NCBI GenBank assembly: GCA_036936625.1
Contig: JAUPFT010000005.1
Span: forward strand, 31,732,376-31,796,375
Source: Parnassius smintheus behrii
Lineage: Eukaryota > Arthropoda > Insecta > Lepidoptera > Papilionidae
Length of the DNA stretch: 64,000 nucleotides
Direction: 5' to 3'
Positions 20,871-31,859 of the stretch are shown in pieces. How positions within the stretch are numbered: position 1 is the first letter of the stretch; each line of letters starts with the position of its first letter. Made by a program: the position numbers and the translations under genes. Below the pieces are notes generated by a model, which saw nothing but the letters and a program-made list of their open reading frames with translations, was not told where the DNA came from and made no database searches.

Positions 20871-21439
20871 GTCTATTGTTTTATGGGCGTGTAACTTTTA
20901 GACTATTGTTACAGTGAAATGTAGGTAACGGCATTTTTAAAGATATTCTTATATTTGTAACATAATAAATATTTTACTAGATCTATTAGACATTTCTTTA
21001 AAAATAGTTCTACTAGCTTTATTTATAAAAGAAAACAAATAAAACTTTTGAACGAACTGTTAGGAGGGCCGCTTTGAAGGTGTTTTAAAAAACTTTTTAC
21101 ACCCAATCCCGGAAGTTCTCTTGATTTAATTATCCAGTCTATATAAATAAATGAAATTGAATTGTCTGTTTGTAATGTCAAAATAACATCTTTTTACTAA
21201 ATGCGAATAAAAGTATATACGGTACTTATAATAACAAAAAAACTATTTTAAAGATTTTTGTCTGTTTGTTTGTTTGTATGTTTGGTCCGGCTAATCTCCG
21301 AAAAGGCTGGACCAATTTTGACGAGACTCACCGGCAGACTGCTAATATTATAAGGAGTAAATTCGGCTACTTTCATTTTAGAAAAACAATTAGAGTACCG
21401 CGCAAAAAAGTCAAAACCCATGAAATCCAACTTATTTTT
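20871..21439. other. No gene; repeat-like GTTTGTTTGT segment
   Basis: At about 21255-21370, a (GTTT)n run followed by CCGGCTAATCTCCGAAAAGGC resembles the CGCTAATCTCAGGAACTAC type of lepidopteran dispersed repeat (compare 48990-49020). The rest is AT-rich. Confidence 0.4.
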
Positions 21440-21703
21440 TAATTAGAATTAGGGTGACAAACGAGCACACAGTCCACCTGATGGTAAGTGGATGCTGTGG
21501 CCCATAGACATTTATCTTCAATTAAGATCAGATCTATGCGTTGCCAGCCCTGAGGACTGAGATGGAATGCCTCGTTTCCAGTAAAAAGGGTCTCCGGATC
21601 TCTACACTCACTATACGAAACACAGCAGCAAAACGCTGCTATTTTACGCTGGTATTCTGTGAGAGCGTGGTCCTACCCCGGTCGAACCGACCCATTCATG
21701 CTG
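21440..21703 (-). mobile_element. Family A SINE-like element, minus strand
   Basis: From AGGGTGACAAACGAGCAC at the left through AAAAAGGGTCTCCGGATCTC to CCCGGTCGAACCGACCCATTC at the right. It carries a short internal deletion near 21515-21535 and lacks the 5'-most ~50 bases of the full element. Confidence 0.78.
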
Positions 21704-22260
21704 TGTGTACGGCTTATATATTGAATAAAATAAACGAGTGAGCGCTTTTAACTAAGTAGGGTTGGATATACCAGAACGACTGTGATGCAACTCGTATTGC
21801 GAATCTATTATTGAAGTGTTGCAATTACTGTTGGCTTTAAGTGTTACAAAATTCGTATCGTAGGTGTTAGGTTAGGGTTTATTATTTTTATTACTCTTTG
21901 ATTATATACTTGGGCAAATTTATATGAAACCGGTTTCTTACGGTTGTTCCGTTTGCGTATTAATAGTAATTACAATAATAGTAACAGCATCGACGTAACA
22001 CATTCTTATTCCCTAACCGGAGTGGGACGAACCTCACCATTTGTATAAACTAAACACGTTATTTTAGTACTACAAACTATTTTATTGTCAATTAATTCCT
22101 GTTAGCTAATATTTGTTACAACATTTGCGTTATTAAACAGCTCAGTTATGCAAAGAAGATACTTTATACGAAGATACGATTGAGTCATCGATCTTACACA
22201 GTTTAATAAAACTTACAATTAACTTACAATATTAGATAAATAGTTACACAGTATTTAGGT
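21704..22260. other. No recognisable gene
   Basis: AT-rich sequence without repeat or coding similarity that I can support. Confidence 0.45.
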
Positions 22261-22261
22261 A

Positions 22262-22332
22262 AGGTGTGTTACGATCGTGTCAAATTTGGTCAAATGGAAG
22301 TCCGTACTCTGTCTCTCTGGGTGACGGGCGTG
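22262..22332 (+). pseudogene. RTE-like LINE C-terminus fragment
   Basis: GTGTGTTACGATCGTGTC...ATGGAAGTCCGTACTCTGTC and CTCTGGGTGACGGGCGTGAGTG match the coding end of the RTE-like element at 59941-60456 (minus strand there: EVCQNRAKWKSVFSPYPSG and stop). A ~10-base duplication of CAAATTTGGT type interrupts the frame. Only the last ~20 codons are present. Confidence 0.55.
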
Positions 22333-22400
22333 AGTGTTACATATAGTATGTTGTTAATATTTTCAGACTTTTGAAACATTTTAAAATATATTAAGGTCGC

Positions 22401-22530
22401 ACGCACGAATGGGTCGGCTCGACCGGGGAAGGACCACGCTCTCACAGAATAGCAGCGTAAAATAGCAGCTTAATACTGCTGTCTTTCTTATGGTGAGTGA
22501 AGATATCCGGAGACTCTTTTTACTGGAATA
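22401..22530 (+). mobile_element. Family A fragment, plus strand (5' half)
   Basis: GCACGAATGGGTCGGCTCG through GGAGACTCTTTTTACTGGAA matches the first half of family A and stops abruptly. It is followed by unrelated sequence. Confidence 0.7.
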
Positions 22531-22834
22531 GCATCGCAGCTGGCGCATTTTTTTACGTTGCCCCTACACTGCGATTTCCTGCTGTATCGTGGCAGAGTTT
22601 TACATACATAAACTGCCCTTGGACATCCGGACACGGATTAATTATTTGTAGGCCATTCAAATACTCGTATCTACATGTAAAGTAAACTAAAAATGTACAA
22701 CATTATTGTTGTGTTCCAGCATTGCGATTGCGTTTTTTCGTAATGTAAATATTATGTAACTTAAAATAACATACATGTTGATGCCAAAGGATATCGGCTG
22801 AAAATTGATGCTGATTATTTTTTAATGAAACTGA

Positions 22835-22967
22835 AGTGACAACGAGCTTACCATTCAACTAATGGTAAGTGGTTACTGCAGTCCAAGGGCACCTGCAACC
22901 AACATCATACAAAGAAAGTTGCAGATGTTATGTCATGTCACCCCTGGCGACTAAGATGGAATGCCTC
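22835..22967 (-). mobile_element. Family A fragment, minus strand (3' half), diverged
   Basis: AAGTGACAACGAGC, CTAATGGTAAGTGGTTACTGCAG and CCCCTGGCGACTAAGATGGA match the 3' half of family A read backwards. It is more diverged than its neighbours. Confidence 0.6.
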
Positions 22968-23074
22968 CCAGACTGTTATTATACTTGTTTATTATTTTTA
23001 TTACTTTTCAGTTCAACTCAAAACACTAAGTCTAAATCCGTGCAGCAAATGTAGGTAGGTAAGAGGGTAGTACT

Positions 23075-23322
23075 TACTAGACATGCGTCATTCATTGATT
23101 TCCAGTGACCCGATCATTCAAGTATTGATTCGTCTTTCTCTGTGATCTGTAAGACCCGTTCGATAGTGACGGTCGTCGGCTCGTCGCATACTACACTCTT
23201 TGGTCGTAGGTCCTGTCTATCGTTTGATCCGGAACGTTCAAAAAATGTGATTGCAATCATCAATACTTCGATGCGACCTGGGTGAAATGAACGAATCAAT
23301 CACGATATACACATGTCTAGTA
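23075..23322. mobile_element. Possible MITE with imperfect terminal inverted repeats, ~250 bp
   Basis: TACTAGACATGC (23075-23086) and ACATGTCTAGTA (23311-23322) are inverted copies with one mismatch. Inner segments also pair loosely (AAGTATTGATTCG near 23118 against ATCAATACTTCG near 23259). It has no ORF of note. Flanking TAGGTAGG/CCTACC sequences also resemble an inverted pair, so the ends may be a little wider. Confidence 0.4.
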
Positions 23323-24740
23323 CCTACCCAGACGGCCTCCTGGGCAGTAAAGGAAAGTAGGATCTTCAAAACCGTACCTTCGTTTGCTTCTGGAAGCTTG
23401 TAATTCTATTGCATTTAACCTTATATGAATTACAAATTATTTCAAGTTATAATTTTGACTGAATTAACATCGGAATTGACTTTATTTTTCTTTTAAGATA
23501 TAAAATATATTATTCAGCTAGGCAATTGGCCAACTGCACGCCTTAAAACGTTCATGGACTCAGTTATTGAAGTCAAGGTAAAACCGTGAGGTACCTATTA
23601 ACAATTCAATGTTGCGGAATTTCCGGCTTCAGTTGGGGTAATGTAAATCCCCAGTTCCGTTTTTCTCGACAATAATATCTATGTAATCACGGCATTACCA
23701 TAAAATATTGACCTATAAAGTATGACACATAAGCAAAATATTGTTTACAATTTTTTTGCTTTACTTTGATATAAATAAAATATATCAATGCTGTTGGTGT
23801 TCACCAATAATTTTAAAAAATCAGTAATTATTGCGGTGCGGTATAATATATGAACAACTAAATGTAGAGTCATTAAATTCAAAGAAAAATCTATCAATTC
23901 ATTATCTTTTTTATAACCGTGACCTAGGACATGTTTTATTCAATGGAAACACCTTCAAAAATTACATAATCGTACGCTATAAAAACAACTATATTCAAAT
24001 GCAAAGATGAACAAACAAGTTGAATTACGTCTCGCCTTAGAAAGGAGGAAAATTGGCAAGCGCCTCTGATGTCAAATAATCAATATGCCTAACAAGTCTC
24101 TACACCTCTTGAGTCATCTATTGTTAAATTGTCAACAAAGTTTAATATAATGAATACCTAAATAATGAATTGCGTGATAAAGATTATAATAGTAGGAAAA
24201 TAATAAATTAAAATATATTTTTAAAGCACAAAATAATATTCTTTATCAGACCGTATTTTAGCCATGCTTAGTAGGTACCTAAGTGTGGTTTGTAATATAC
24301 TTCCAACGATTATTACTAAATAAAAATGTTTTTGGGGTTGTAATAGTTTTATATTATTTATCAGCAGATACAATTTTAAAAATAATTTATTGGAATAAAA
24401 GTTCTTATCTTGTTTTCAATAACTCGCTTTCTTATCTTTTCGGTATAAATTTTACAATAATTGATTTTTAAAAAACTCCTCGATGAACTAGAGACATGTA
24501 ATATTAAAAAATAGCTCAAAACTAGATGACAATGCAATATAAATCCACTGCCTCTTCTATCCGTTTGTTCGGTAAAAATATTTAATTTATTTTTAAATCT
24601 TCGATGAGAGGCTTGAAACTTTAGACAGAACTCAGAATTGGGAACGTGGTAAAATAGTTTTAAATTAAAGTTATATATAATAATGTAATAATAAAATATA
24701 ATACAAATTTGGCCGGACTTTCACAAAATTAGAATGAACT
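23323..24740. other. AT-rich, no recognisable gene
   Basis: No coding similarity, structured repeat or RNA gene was seen. Confidence 0.5.
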
Positions 24741-24741
24741 G

Positions 24742-24960
24742 TTGTCATCAGCATTAGCCTATAAATAGTTCACTGCTGGAAATGCAGTACCATATAATTG
24801 GGATTTAATATATGTAATTGCTTGGCCTGCAGGCGGATTGGGATTGAATTACTTTTGACTTTTGTCCTCATGAGCGGTTTTGAATTATAGCATTTCCTAG
24901 ATTCGGATGACGGCATCTGCCTAACGCGCCGGAATATAGGCGCTCGGTATCTTACTTGTG
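24742..24960 (-). repeat. RTE-like LINE 3'-end/SINE remnant (minus sense)
   Basis: TCATCAGCATTAGCCTATAAATAGTTCACTGCTGGAAATGCAG resembles the (CATCAT)n-CAGCCTATA-GTCCACTGCTGGACATAG end seen in several other places of the window (36000, 36610, 42720, 59860). The GC-richer part to about 24960 may be its continuation. Highly diverged. Confidence 0.4.
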
Positions 24961-26860
24961 TCATGCGAGAACCTTCGCGCGAAATGCGTAACGTATAAAA
25001 ATATTGACCAATAAGTGAAAGTGAAATTTAATTTTGGCCTTAATCTCCGGATTTAATTCAGTAGTAACAAAGTATGTGTTGTTGTTGCAAACAGGGAAAA
25101 TAGTGCCAAAGGCCATTGAATTTCTTAGAAATATACAAGCAGAAACTTCTCGCAAACGGATTGTACCTTTACCGCTTATTAAATTGTAATTGGAAGCTGT
25201 TTATGTTAATTTTATATAAAATTAAATACATAATAATTGAATTCAATCTACCTCTACATGCATAAGCAAAATTCCTGCATTTACTCTGGTGGCAATGAAT
25301 AATATTAGTCAATGTTATTAGGTACGCTTTATAAAGACACAGATAAAAATATAGCTGTAGCTTGTAAAGCCTAAAACTGTCATTTGGATGTTAAAGCGGG
25401 ACATCTGAATAATATTAATCACAGTAAAGCCACCCAAGCCAATTTCATATTTTGAAGATGTTTTTTCGTCGAATACTTACTTTTGGTAATATGCATTCAA
25501 GATTATTTTATTTCAAATAATTTTGTCTAGCGATTATTATCTACGCAGCCAACAGTCCGTTGAGTCACTCAAGATCGGAAATCCCTCGACAACACCGTCT
25601 GAACAGGTAAATTCTATGCCGTCACGTTTCGAAACGTCACGCATATCGCGTCATAGTCGCATGTCGTTTTCCTACATTATAATATACCTATAGTATCGTA
25701 CACGTAATAATAAAACAGGTTTTTGGGTTAACTTCAGGTTAGTAAACATAATGACTAAGCGGTATAACTATTTTTTGGAAGTTAAAAAGTCTCTTAGCAT
25801 TGACATTAATTCGTGTTTCTTAAATATATTAGTATATATAGTTTAATGTTGTTTGGGTTTGTTTAGTGTCATATTATATTTTTTTACATTTATTTTTTAA
25901 AACGTTTGGATTTATGCTAATACTTCAAGGTATCACATTAAACACTACTCATACTAAAAAAAAATATATTTTTCCTAAATCTCTTTCTAAACCTACATTC
26001 AATTCTAATTTTGTTGACTTTAGCGGAGAAAAATAAAAGGCTACATTCCACATCCTTCTGTAGGTGTCATAGTTGATTAAAGGGAATGCCAGAAATATCT
26101 TGTGGCTCTTACAGATGTCAAAATAACCATCTGCTCTCATCTGTCTAAGACTAAAACCTACGTACCACCAGGACAAAACCGACAGAACTGTTGATTAGGA
26201 GCCAGGGCCAGTATTCATGCAAAAACACAAGCTGTTGGCTTTCGGGTCTGATTTCGTTAGTCTCTATCTTTCAAGTTGGAAGTAGGCGCCGATAGTGTCA
26301 GACTCAGAATTGATCGAAGTGTCAGAAACGTGGTATTGAGTTTAATCCGTACACATGGTAAAAACAGTTAGCACAAGTATTGGCTTTTGCTTAGATTTGA
26401 ACCCAGTATGCGACGGATGCACTATGAAGGTCTTTTGGTATGATCGGGCAATATTTTATTAACTTTTACTCAATTACGATTTAGTAACGCCCCTGGTACT
26501 GGTATGAACAATCTTTGATTTAGTAGCCCTAAAATGACTGATTGCCGGAAATTAATTATTCTCGCAATCATCAGTTCGGTATTTAAATTATTTTAAGTTG
26601 TCGTTTAAGTATTTTCGAATTTAAAGTTATTAAATTAAAATTTAAAAACAATTTTTGTTGTTTTTGTTATGTTTGCAATAGTTATTTTTTATAGCTTTTC
26701 AAAGTTTTACTAATGATGAAATATCGAGTATTTTTAATGATTTGGTAATGAATTCGATCACGTTTTTTTAAATAAAAAAGAATATTAACAATGCTATAAA
26801 CATTACTAATATTCCCCTTAACCACTCATGGTAGGCTTAAATTACTTGTGTTACGAATGG
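24961..26860. other. No recognisable gene; one small palindrome
   Basis: Mostly AT-rich. A perfect 14-base palindrome ACGTTTCGAAACGT lies at 25624-25637. The ORFs at 24961-25155 and 25949-26176 (minus) show no recognisable domains. Confidence 0.45.
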
Positions 26861-26861
26861 T

Positions 26862-26955
26862 TCACGCCAGTAGTCGAATAGCGGATTCGAACCCACGACC
26901 TTTTTGAGTTCGCGGTCCGCGCCCTGCCATTAGGCTACTGTCGCTTCAATTATAA
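26862..26955 (-). mobile_element. tRNA-derived SINE head (third SINE type), minus strand
   Basis: The reverse complement reads GCGACAGTAGCCTAATGGCAG (A-box-like), a central GGACCGCGAACTC and GTGGGTTCGAATCC (B box). The two ends do not pair as a tRNA acceptor stem would (GCGACAG has no complement after the B box), so it is a SINE head and not a functional tRNA gene. The body beyond it, if any, is not recognisable. Confidence 0.6.
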
Positions 26956-27117
26956 CATTGGTTATGAGTAAAGGAAATATAGAAGATAATATAAATAGTT
27001 GTTATGGCGAATAGTCGAATACTCGCTGTTATTATTCGACATAAAAAAAGGAATATACAAAATAATTTATTTGTTATCAAATAGTAAATTACACTTGTAG
27101 TTGTCTCTTGAACTTTC

Positions 27118-27511
27118 TTGAACCTATTATTTAAATGTTACTGTAATTTAAAGAAATCTAAGATTACTACCATTACATTAGATAATGAAAAGGGGGATGT
27201 CGTTTCTGAAACTCATGAACTATTTTGGGCATGTTTCGAAGAATCTAAATTTACGAGAACAGAGCAGCTTAATGGAGAGCATCCCAATAATACCATTGCT
27301 GATGAAATTGCCAACTACATCAGGTTAACAAAGGCTGACAAAAAAATAAAGTCATATGTATTTTAAGTAAGCTTGCTAACCTATATTGAGTCACACCAGC
27401 AAGCTCTGTTTATTCAGAAAGACTATTTTCTGAGGTAGGTTTGGTTTACGAAAAAAGCGCAACCGACTCTATCCCAGTCGTGCAGAAAAATTGGTTTTTT
27501 TGCATCTCTAG
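27118..27511 (+). pseudogene. hAT-superfamily transposase C-terminal remnant
   Basis: hAT transposases end in a dimerisation domain with a conserved SERxFS...RxRLxPxxxEKLxFL signature. Here the pieces are spread over three frames. TIADEIANYIRLTKADKK lies at about 27292-27345. PASSVYSERLFSEVGLVYE starts at 27396. KKRNRLYPSRAEKLVFLHL starts at 27452 and ends at a TAG at 27509-27511. At least two frameshifts and one internal stop separate them, and nothing of the N-terminal BED finger or the catalytic core is visible. The motif match is strong although the gene is dead. Confidence 0.75.
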
Positions 27512-27587
27512 TAAAAACCTAACTTTGTATTAACGGAGTAACCTCTCACAAACTGTTTAATTAAAAAACCCAATCTTTAAGAAGACT

Positions 27588-28097
27588 GAAGTAGAAGAGT
27601 GGGCTGGAGCTCCCCAGTACCAGCTCCTTCCACTTGACCGCATCCAGCGCTGAGCGGCTCGAATCGTCGACGACCGAGTGCTTTCCGATCGGCTCGATTC
27701 ACTGGCGCTGCCAAAAGATATTGCATCTCTTTGCATTTTCTTTCGCATATACCGTGGATTCGGATTCGGATTAATCCCAGCCGCCAAATTTCGTGAACTC
27801 ACTACGCGGCAAACGTCCTGATACCATCCACACCATCTGGATGCTTGGCTGTCCACCACTGTACGTTTCAAAAGGAGTTTTCTTCCGCGTACAACCTCTC
27901 TGTGGAATAGTTTACCACCGGCGGTTTTTCCGGACCGATACGACCTGGGGACCTTCAAGAAAAGAGCTTACTTCTTTCTAAAGGGCCGGCAACGCACCTG
28001 CAATTCCCCTGGTGTTGCGGTTGATCATGGGCCGCGGTAGTCACTTAATATCAGGTGAGCCGCATGCTCGTTTGCCCCCTCTTCTATAAAAAAAGAG
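27588..28097 (+). pseudogene. CR1-like LINE: RT C-terminus and 3' UTR with tail
   Basis: The plus strand encodes, with several frame breaks, the terminal part of a LINE protein that is very common in Lepidoptera: WAGAPQYQLLPLDRIQR, AARIVDDRVLSDRLDSLAL, YHPHHLDAWLSTTVRF, LWNSLPPAVFPDRYDLGTFKK and FLKGRQRTCNSPG. The 3' UTR runs from about 28017 and ends TATCAGGTGAGCCGCATGC...CCCTCTTCTATAAAAAAA at 28097. The order of blocks is intact and the RT domain itself is missing, as expected from 5' truncation. The last ~110 bases resemble the 3' end of family A. The clade name CR1-like is from memory of the protein pattern. Confidence 0.78.
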
Positions 28098-28184
28098 CAA
28101 AATGGGGTTTTATATGATCAATCTCGAAAAGGTTTCAATATCAACATGGCTTATTATTTTCTTACGTTACGAAATACCGAATAA

Positions 28185-28606
28185 TAACGTCACTAGACAA
28201 CGTACGACAAAGTGGGCGGCTATTCATTACGCATTCAATTTGAGCGAGCACCGTGCTTAGCTCTTCGAAGGACAAAATTTTATCTCCTATTACTCTGTAT
28301 AAGTGACTCTTTAGTCTCCCAGTTGCCCCCAAAATGACTCGCGGCTGGGACGTTCAGAGACCACTCAATGCGGTTCTCGGCTAGAATGTGAGCGAACTCC
28401 GAATTATAATACTTGCTAGCTAAGAGTTCATGTAGTTCTGATAAAATACGTTTTGCACCGACGTAGTTCGTACCGTTATCCGAATACAATTTACTTACAG
28501 GGCCTCTGCGGGATAGAAATCTTTTAAATACACCCATAAAGCCTGCTGTGCTTAGATCACCAACGAGTTCTATAGCATAAACTTTTATTAATAAAGCTTT
28601 CATTTG
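28185..28606 (-). pseudogene. BEL/Pao LTR-retrotransposon integrase fragment
   Basis: The minus strand encodes an integrase core of the BEL/Pao type: AIELVGDLSTAGFMGVFKRF, LYSDNGTNYVGAKR (second catalytic Asp in the SDNGTN block), NVPAASHFGGNW (the PxxxHFGGxWE block, with the catalytic Glu in NWET). After a frameshift near 28318 it continues with SHLYRVIGDKILSFEELSTV and CVMNSRPLCRTLSSD. The sequence is truncated at both ends. No LTR, reverse transcriptase or gag is nearby. It is one frameshift away from a continuous domain, so the fragment is not very old. Confidence 0.82.
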
Positions 28607-28999
28607 TGTTTGTGTACCAACTGATTAAACACCTTGTTAGTTCTCAAATATCCTTGGACCGGAACGAACTCTACTTATTCGATCATAAAGAAATCAAATT
28701 ATTCGTTACTATGTTAGCGTATGATGAAATATGAAAAAAAAATCTTTATTAACTTATTATATTACAATAATTCGATTGCAGAAATAAGAACTCATTTCAT
28801 TCAGCAATAATAGTACAATATACTGCAGTATGCTAAACATATTGCTGCAATATGCTATAATCGGAAAGTAAGTTGCTTGCTACTGTTAATTTATAGATAC
28901 CGTGATTTTTAACATCGTGTTCAGGTCATAGAATTATAAATGACGGATTCTAGTTGCAATGAATGTGTTTTAGCTTGTTAAAAATAACCCTTAAATTAT
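28607..28999. other. AT-rich, no recognisable content
   Basis: A repeated TGCAGTATGCTA/TGCAATATGCTA motif at 28822-28858 is the only pattern noticed. Confidence 0.4.
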
Positions 29000-29232
29000 T
29001 ATGCCAGGCAGACATTGTTCTGCCCTTTTCGACGACCCTTTGTCAGGTCCTATTAAAAATCCTTAAATTCGGAAGAAAATGTGGGTCACTCATGGGCAAA
29101 AAACTATCCTATCTCTCAAGTTGGACCAAACTGCACACGGTGTGCATATTTGATTAAAATTGGTTATGTAGTTTAAGAGTCCATCGCGGGCAAACAACGT
29201 GACACGTAATTTATATATAATAAGATAATGTC
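29000..29232. repeat. Dispersed repeat (copy 2), shared with 15945-16168
   Basis: GCCAGGCAGACATTGTTCTG at the left, CTCAAGTTGGACCAAACTGC in the middle and GTCCATCGCGGGCAAACAAC with ACGTGACACGTAA at the right reproduce the copy at 16 kb. A GGAAGAAAATGTGGGTCACTC piece is present here and mostly missing there. Confidence 0.6.
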
Positions 29233-29478
29233 AATAAATTCATTCTAGCATTAAAGTTTGCCGAACAGTAGTAGAATTTTTAATTTAATTAATATTGATT
29301 ATTACGACCATAATCGGATTTGTTGTTATAAAAAGAACGAAAATGTCATTAATCAAAACCTTTTCGAAGAGAACGTTCTCCAGTGGCGCTCGCTTACACA
29401 TCATTACAGAGAGCTTATTTTGTTAAAAGCGGACGACGTCTTTTATGGCGTGTTATCTTTAAATGAACACAATAACAA
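29233..29478. other. No recognisable gene
   Basis: A 75-residue ORF (29258-29485) has no family resemblance. The stretch is AT-rich. Confidence 0.4.
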
Positions 29479-29479
29479 G

Positions 29480-29625
29480 CTTTAATAATGGAGGTGATTA
29501 ATGTGCTTGCAGGATGACGCGCACTTCGCGCCAAGGGCTCGGGGAGGCGCGAACACGACGGTACTGGCAACCCAGCGCGGTGCTTGCACGCCCGCCCCAA
29601 ATGACCAGACATTATTTAATTGAAA
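29480..29625. other. GC-rich single-copy island
   Basis: A short island with CpG-containing words (GACGCGCACTTCGCGCC, GGGAGGCGCGAACACGACGG) stands out in AT-rich surroundings and is not repeated elsewhere in the window. No ORF is convincing. Regulatory function is possible but unsupported. A second, smaller GCGCCGCGCCGCGCCGGGG run lies at 29783-29801. Confidence 0.3.
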
Positions 29626-30539
29626 TGGAAGTAAAAGGGTGACAATTGTAATAGAATGGAATAAAAAGGGTTCACTTTTTGCAAGAATGGAGCGATGAAA
29701 TATCGCGCAAGCCGTGCATTGTAACATTTGTCCTAAACTAGATGCGTAAGGTAATTAATAACAGTTTTATTAAATGTAGCTGCGCCGCGCCGCGCCGGGG
29801 GAAGAATATGCTGCACGTTGCAAATATATTTTTTAATTTCTGTGAGAGATTTAGTCAACCTGTCACATTGTTTCGATAAGTTAAACATACAATGATAATA
29901 AATCTGAGCTAGAGTCATAAATCACACTCTAAGTTGTTTAGGCGTTTACTTCCTTGTAACATAAAGGTAAGGGACACTATTTGAAATAGAAACGAAATCG
30001 CTCTGACATTTGCTAACTAATGATCCCGTGTCACAATGCCTCCATCGTTCGCTCCCTGTCGATCGACTGTAAGCTTCTTTGTCAACGAAAATTTTAACAC
30101 TTCAATGTTTGATTTGTGCGAATTTGTGACACTGACAAAAAACCGATTGACACGTCTCGTTTTTATTGCTGTTTGTATTGCTACCTGAATCTTTTATACT
30201 ACAGAAAAATAAGGGTAGTTAATACAAATGTCGACAGACGGGTCCTTTTCGGCTCTCAAGAAGGATATATGACGATTCGCTGTAAAGTCGTTGACTTCAA
30301 GGTGCGACAAAGCACATCGCGACACGTGAATAATCGTTGCATATTTCCAGAAATAAAAATATTGGAAATGAATTCTACATAGGTAATATTAATAAATTTT
30401 TTTTACTACTTATATTATAAATTTCATAAACCAAATACAAAATCAATTAAAAATATTTTATGCAAACGTTTGCTTCAGTACAGTCATTGTTTATTTGGAG
30501 AGCCGTACAGTTTTGTAATCAATATTATGACAATGATGA
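29626..30539. other. No recognisable gene
   Basis: Mixed composition. ORFs of 61-88 residues (e.g. 30116-30382) have no recognisable domain. No repeat family seen elsewhere in the window is present. Confidence 0.4.
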
Positions 30540-30544
30540 TATTG

Positions 30545-30830
30545 CCGTTTAGTGAAGTATGTCCACTACGCCGTAGGCATCGAAAGAGGTAATCAACCAG
30601 GAGATGGGCAGAAGCGTCTTCCTAATCACACCTAAAAATGAAAAACTGCGGTTACCAGCCCACCAGCCTAGCGTAGCAACAATGGAAAATATCCCCCCTG
30701 AGAGGCAATATGTTACGGCATATACTCCCTACAAAGTATATGTTACGGCATATACTCCCTACAAAGGGAGAGGCTCAATTCCGACAGTAAACCATTTCGG
30801 GCTTGATGATAAAGAATGTTGATACTGATG
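30545..30830 (+). repeat. RTE-like LINE 3' UTR remnant with a 30-bp tandem duplication
   Basis: GTCCACTACGCCGTAGGCATCGAAAGAGG, AGGAGATGGGCAGAAGCGTC and CTGCGGTTACCAGCCCACC follow the order of the RTE-type 3' UTR also seen at 35490, 43450, 48610 and 50195. Where other copies have GAGGCCTATGTTCAGC, this one has a 30-base unit containing GTTACGGCATATACTCCC present twice (30707-30736 and 30737-30766, nearly identical). There is no coding function. Confidence 0.5.
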
Positions 30831-31289
30831 ATGTCTTTCTGACCAATTTAAGGTAGGCAATAATATACTAGCTCTCTCGTTAGAAATAGTCATCTGCATA
30901 TAACATATTATAACACCTATATAACCTGCATAACCTGCATTTGTATACTCTAAGACTGAAAATGTACGTACAAAGTAGAGGTACACCCTTGTTGAACCGA
31001 CGCCCCGGAAAGTCTGCAGTCTGTGAACACGTACAGGATTGGCCCTGTCACTATATCAGATTTGACAGACCACAAATACTCGCCAAGGAACACCGATTTC
31101 TGCAAGGATAATTCGGGAGGATATTGAAATCAAAAAACATCTTAATTTTAGTAGAGAAGATGGCTGAGTGCTACTATCTGATCTGATCTAATCCCAACTA
31201 AATCCCAAGTTAAATCCCAACTTAAGCATACAGCTAAAGACTTCAGGATACTATAAGTTCATACTGCGGACCAAAAATTAATAATTTTA
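30831..31289. other. No recognisable gene
   Basis: Nothing beyond short repeats of AACTTAAATCCC type (31195-31225). Confidence 0.4.
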
Positions 31290-31420
31290 ATCTGAAAGTT
31301 GTTAACTATGACATTAAAACGTCTATCACCTCAGTCCTAAAGTACTCGAAGCATCTGAAATATAAAATAAATTAATGTACGCTATAAAATCCGTAAAAAC
31401 TATTTTTATTTCAATGTAAA
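31290..31420. repeat. Decayed relative of the fold-back element at 60903-61195
   Basis: GTTAACTATGACATTAAAACGTC, CACCTCAGTCC and CGCTATAAAATCCGTAAAAAC...ATTTCAATG occur in the same order as the loop and right arm of the 61-kb fold-back element. The central GTGACCATGAGTGCTG part is lost or changed. No left arm is evident. Confidence 0.45.
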
Positions 31421-31855
31421 ACCCTTGTGTTAACATGTCCTTGTCTAAGCGTACTCATAAGTTCGGAGGTAAGCTGAGATATACCTAGTATCAGAAGATC
31501 AGAAGAAGACAATCTCAACATATCTGGACCCAAAAACCTATTATAGTGTTAATGTTCAAATAATGAAGTATCGGTTAGGATTCGATTTCGATTCGAATAC
31601 AAGAGTAAGTCCACGCGTATAAAATTTAATTATAATATACTAGGAGATTTTTCGGATTTCTTTTTAACTATAATATATGCTCATTGTAAATCAGTGTTTC
31701 GAAATGAAAAAAAAAATTACTTTTCGTAATTATTACTCCAACTTTTCTCAAAGACACTACTTTACATTCACGCGTTGAGCAGTGCAATACGGAGGGCGAG
31801 TAGCGTGAAATCAAATTGTTAACATGGACGCAACGAACATATTGATATTTTAATT
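31421..31855. other. AT-rich, no recognisable content
   Basis: No coding or repeat similarity was seen. Confidence 0.45.
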
Positions 31856-31859
31856 AGAT

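Noticed and set aside
29783..29801. GCGCCGCGCCGCGCCGGGG run as a promoter element
   Set aside because: A short CG-rich simple repeat without TATA, initiator or downstream gene; not enough to call a regulatory site.
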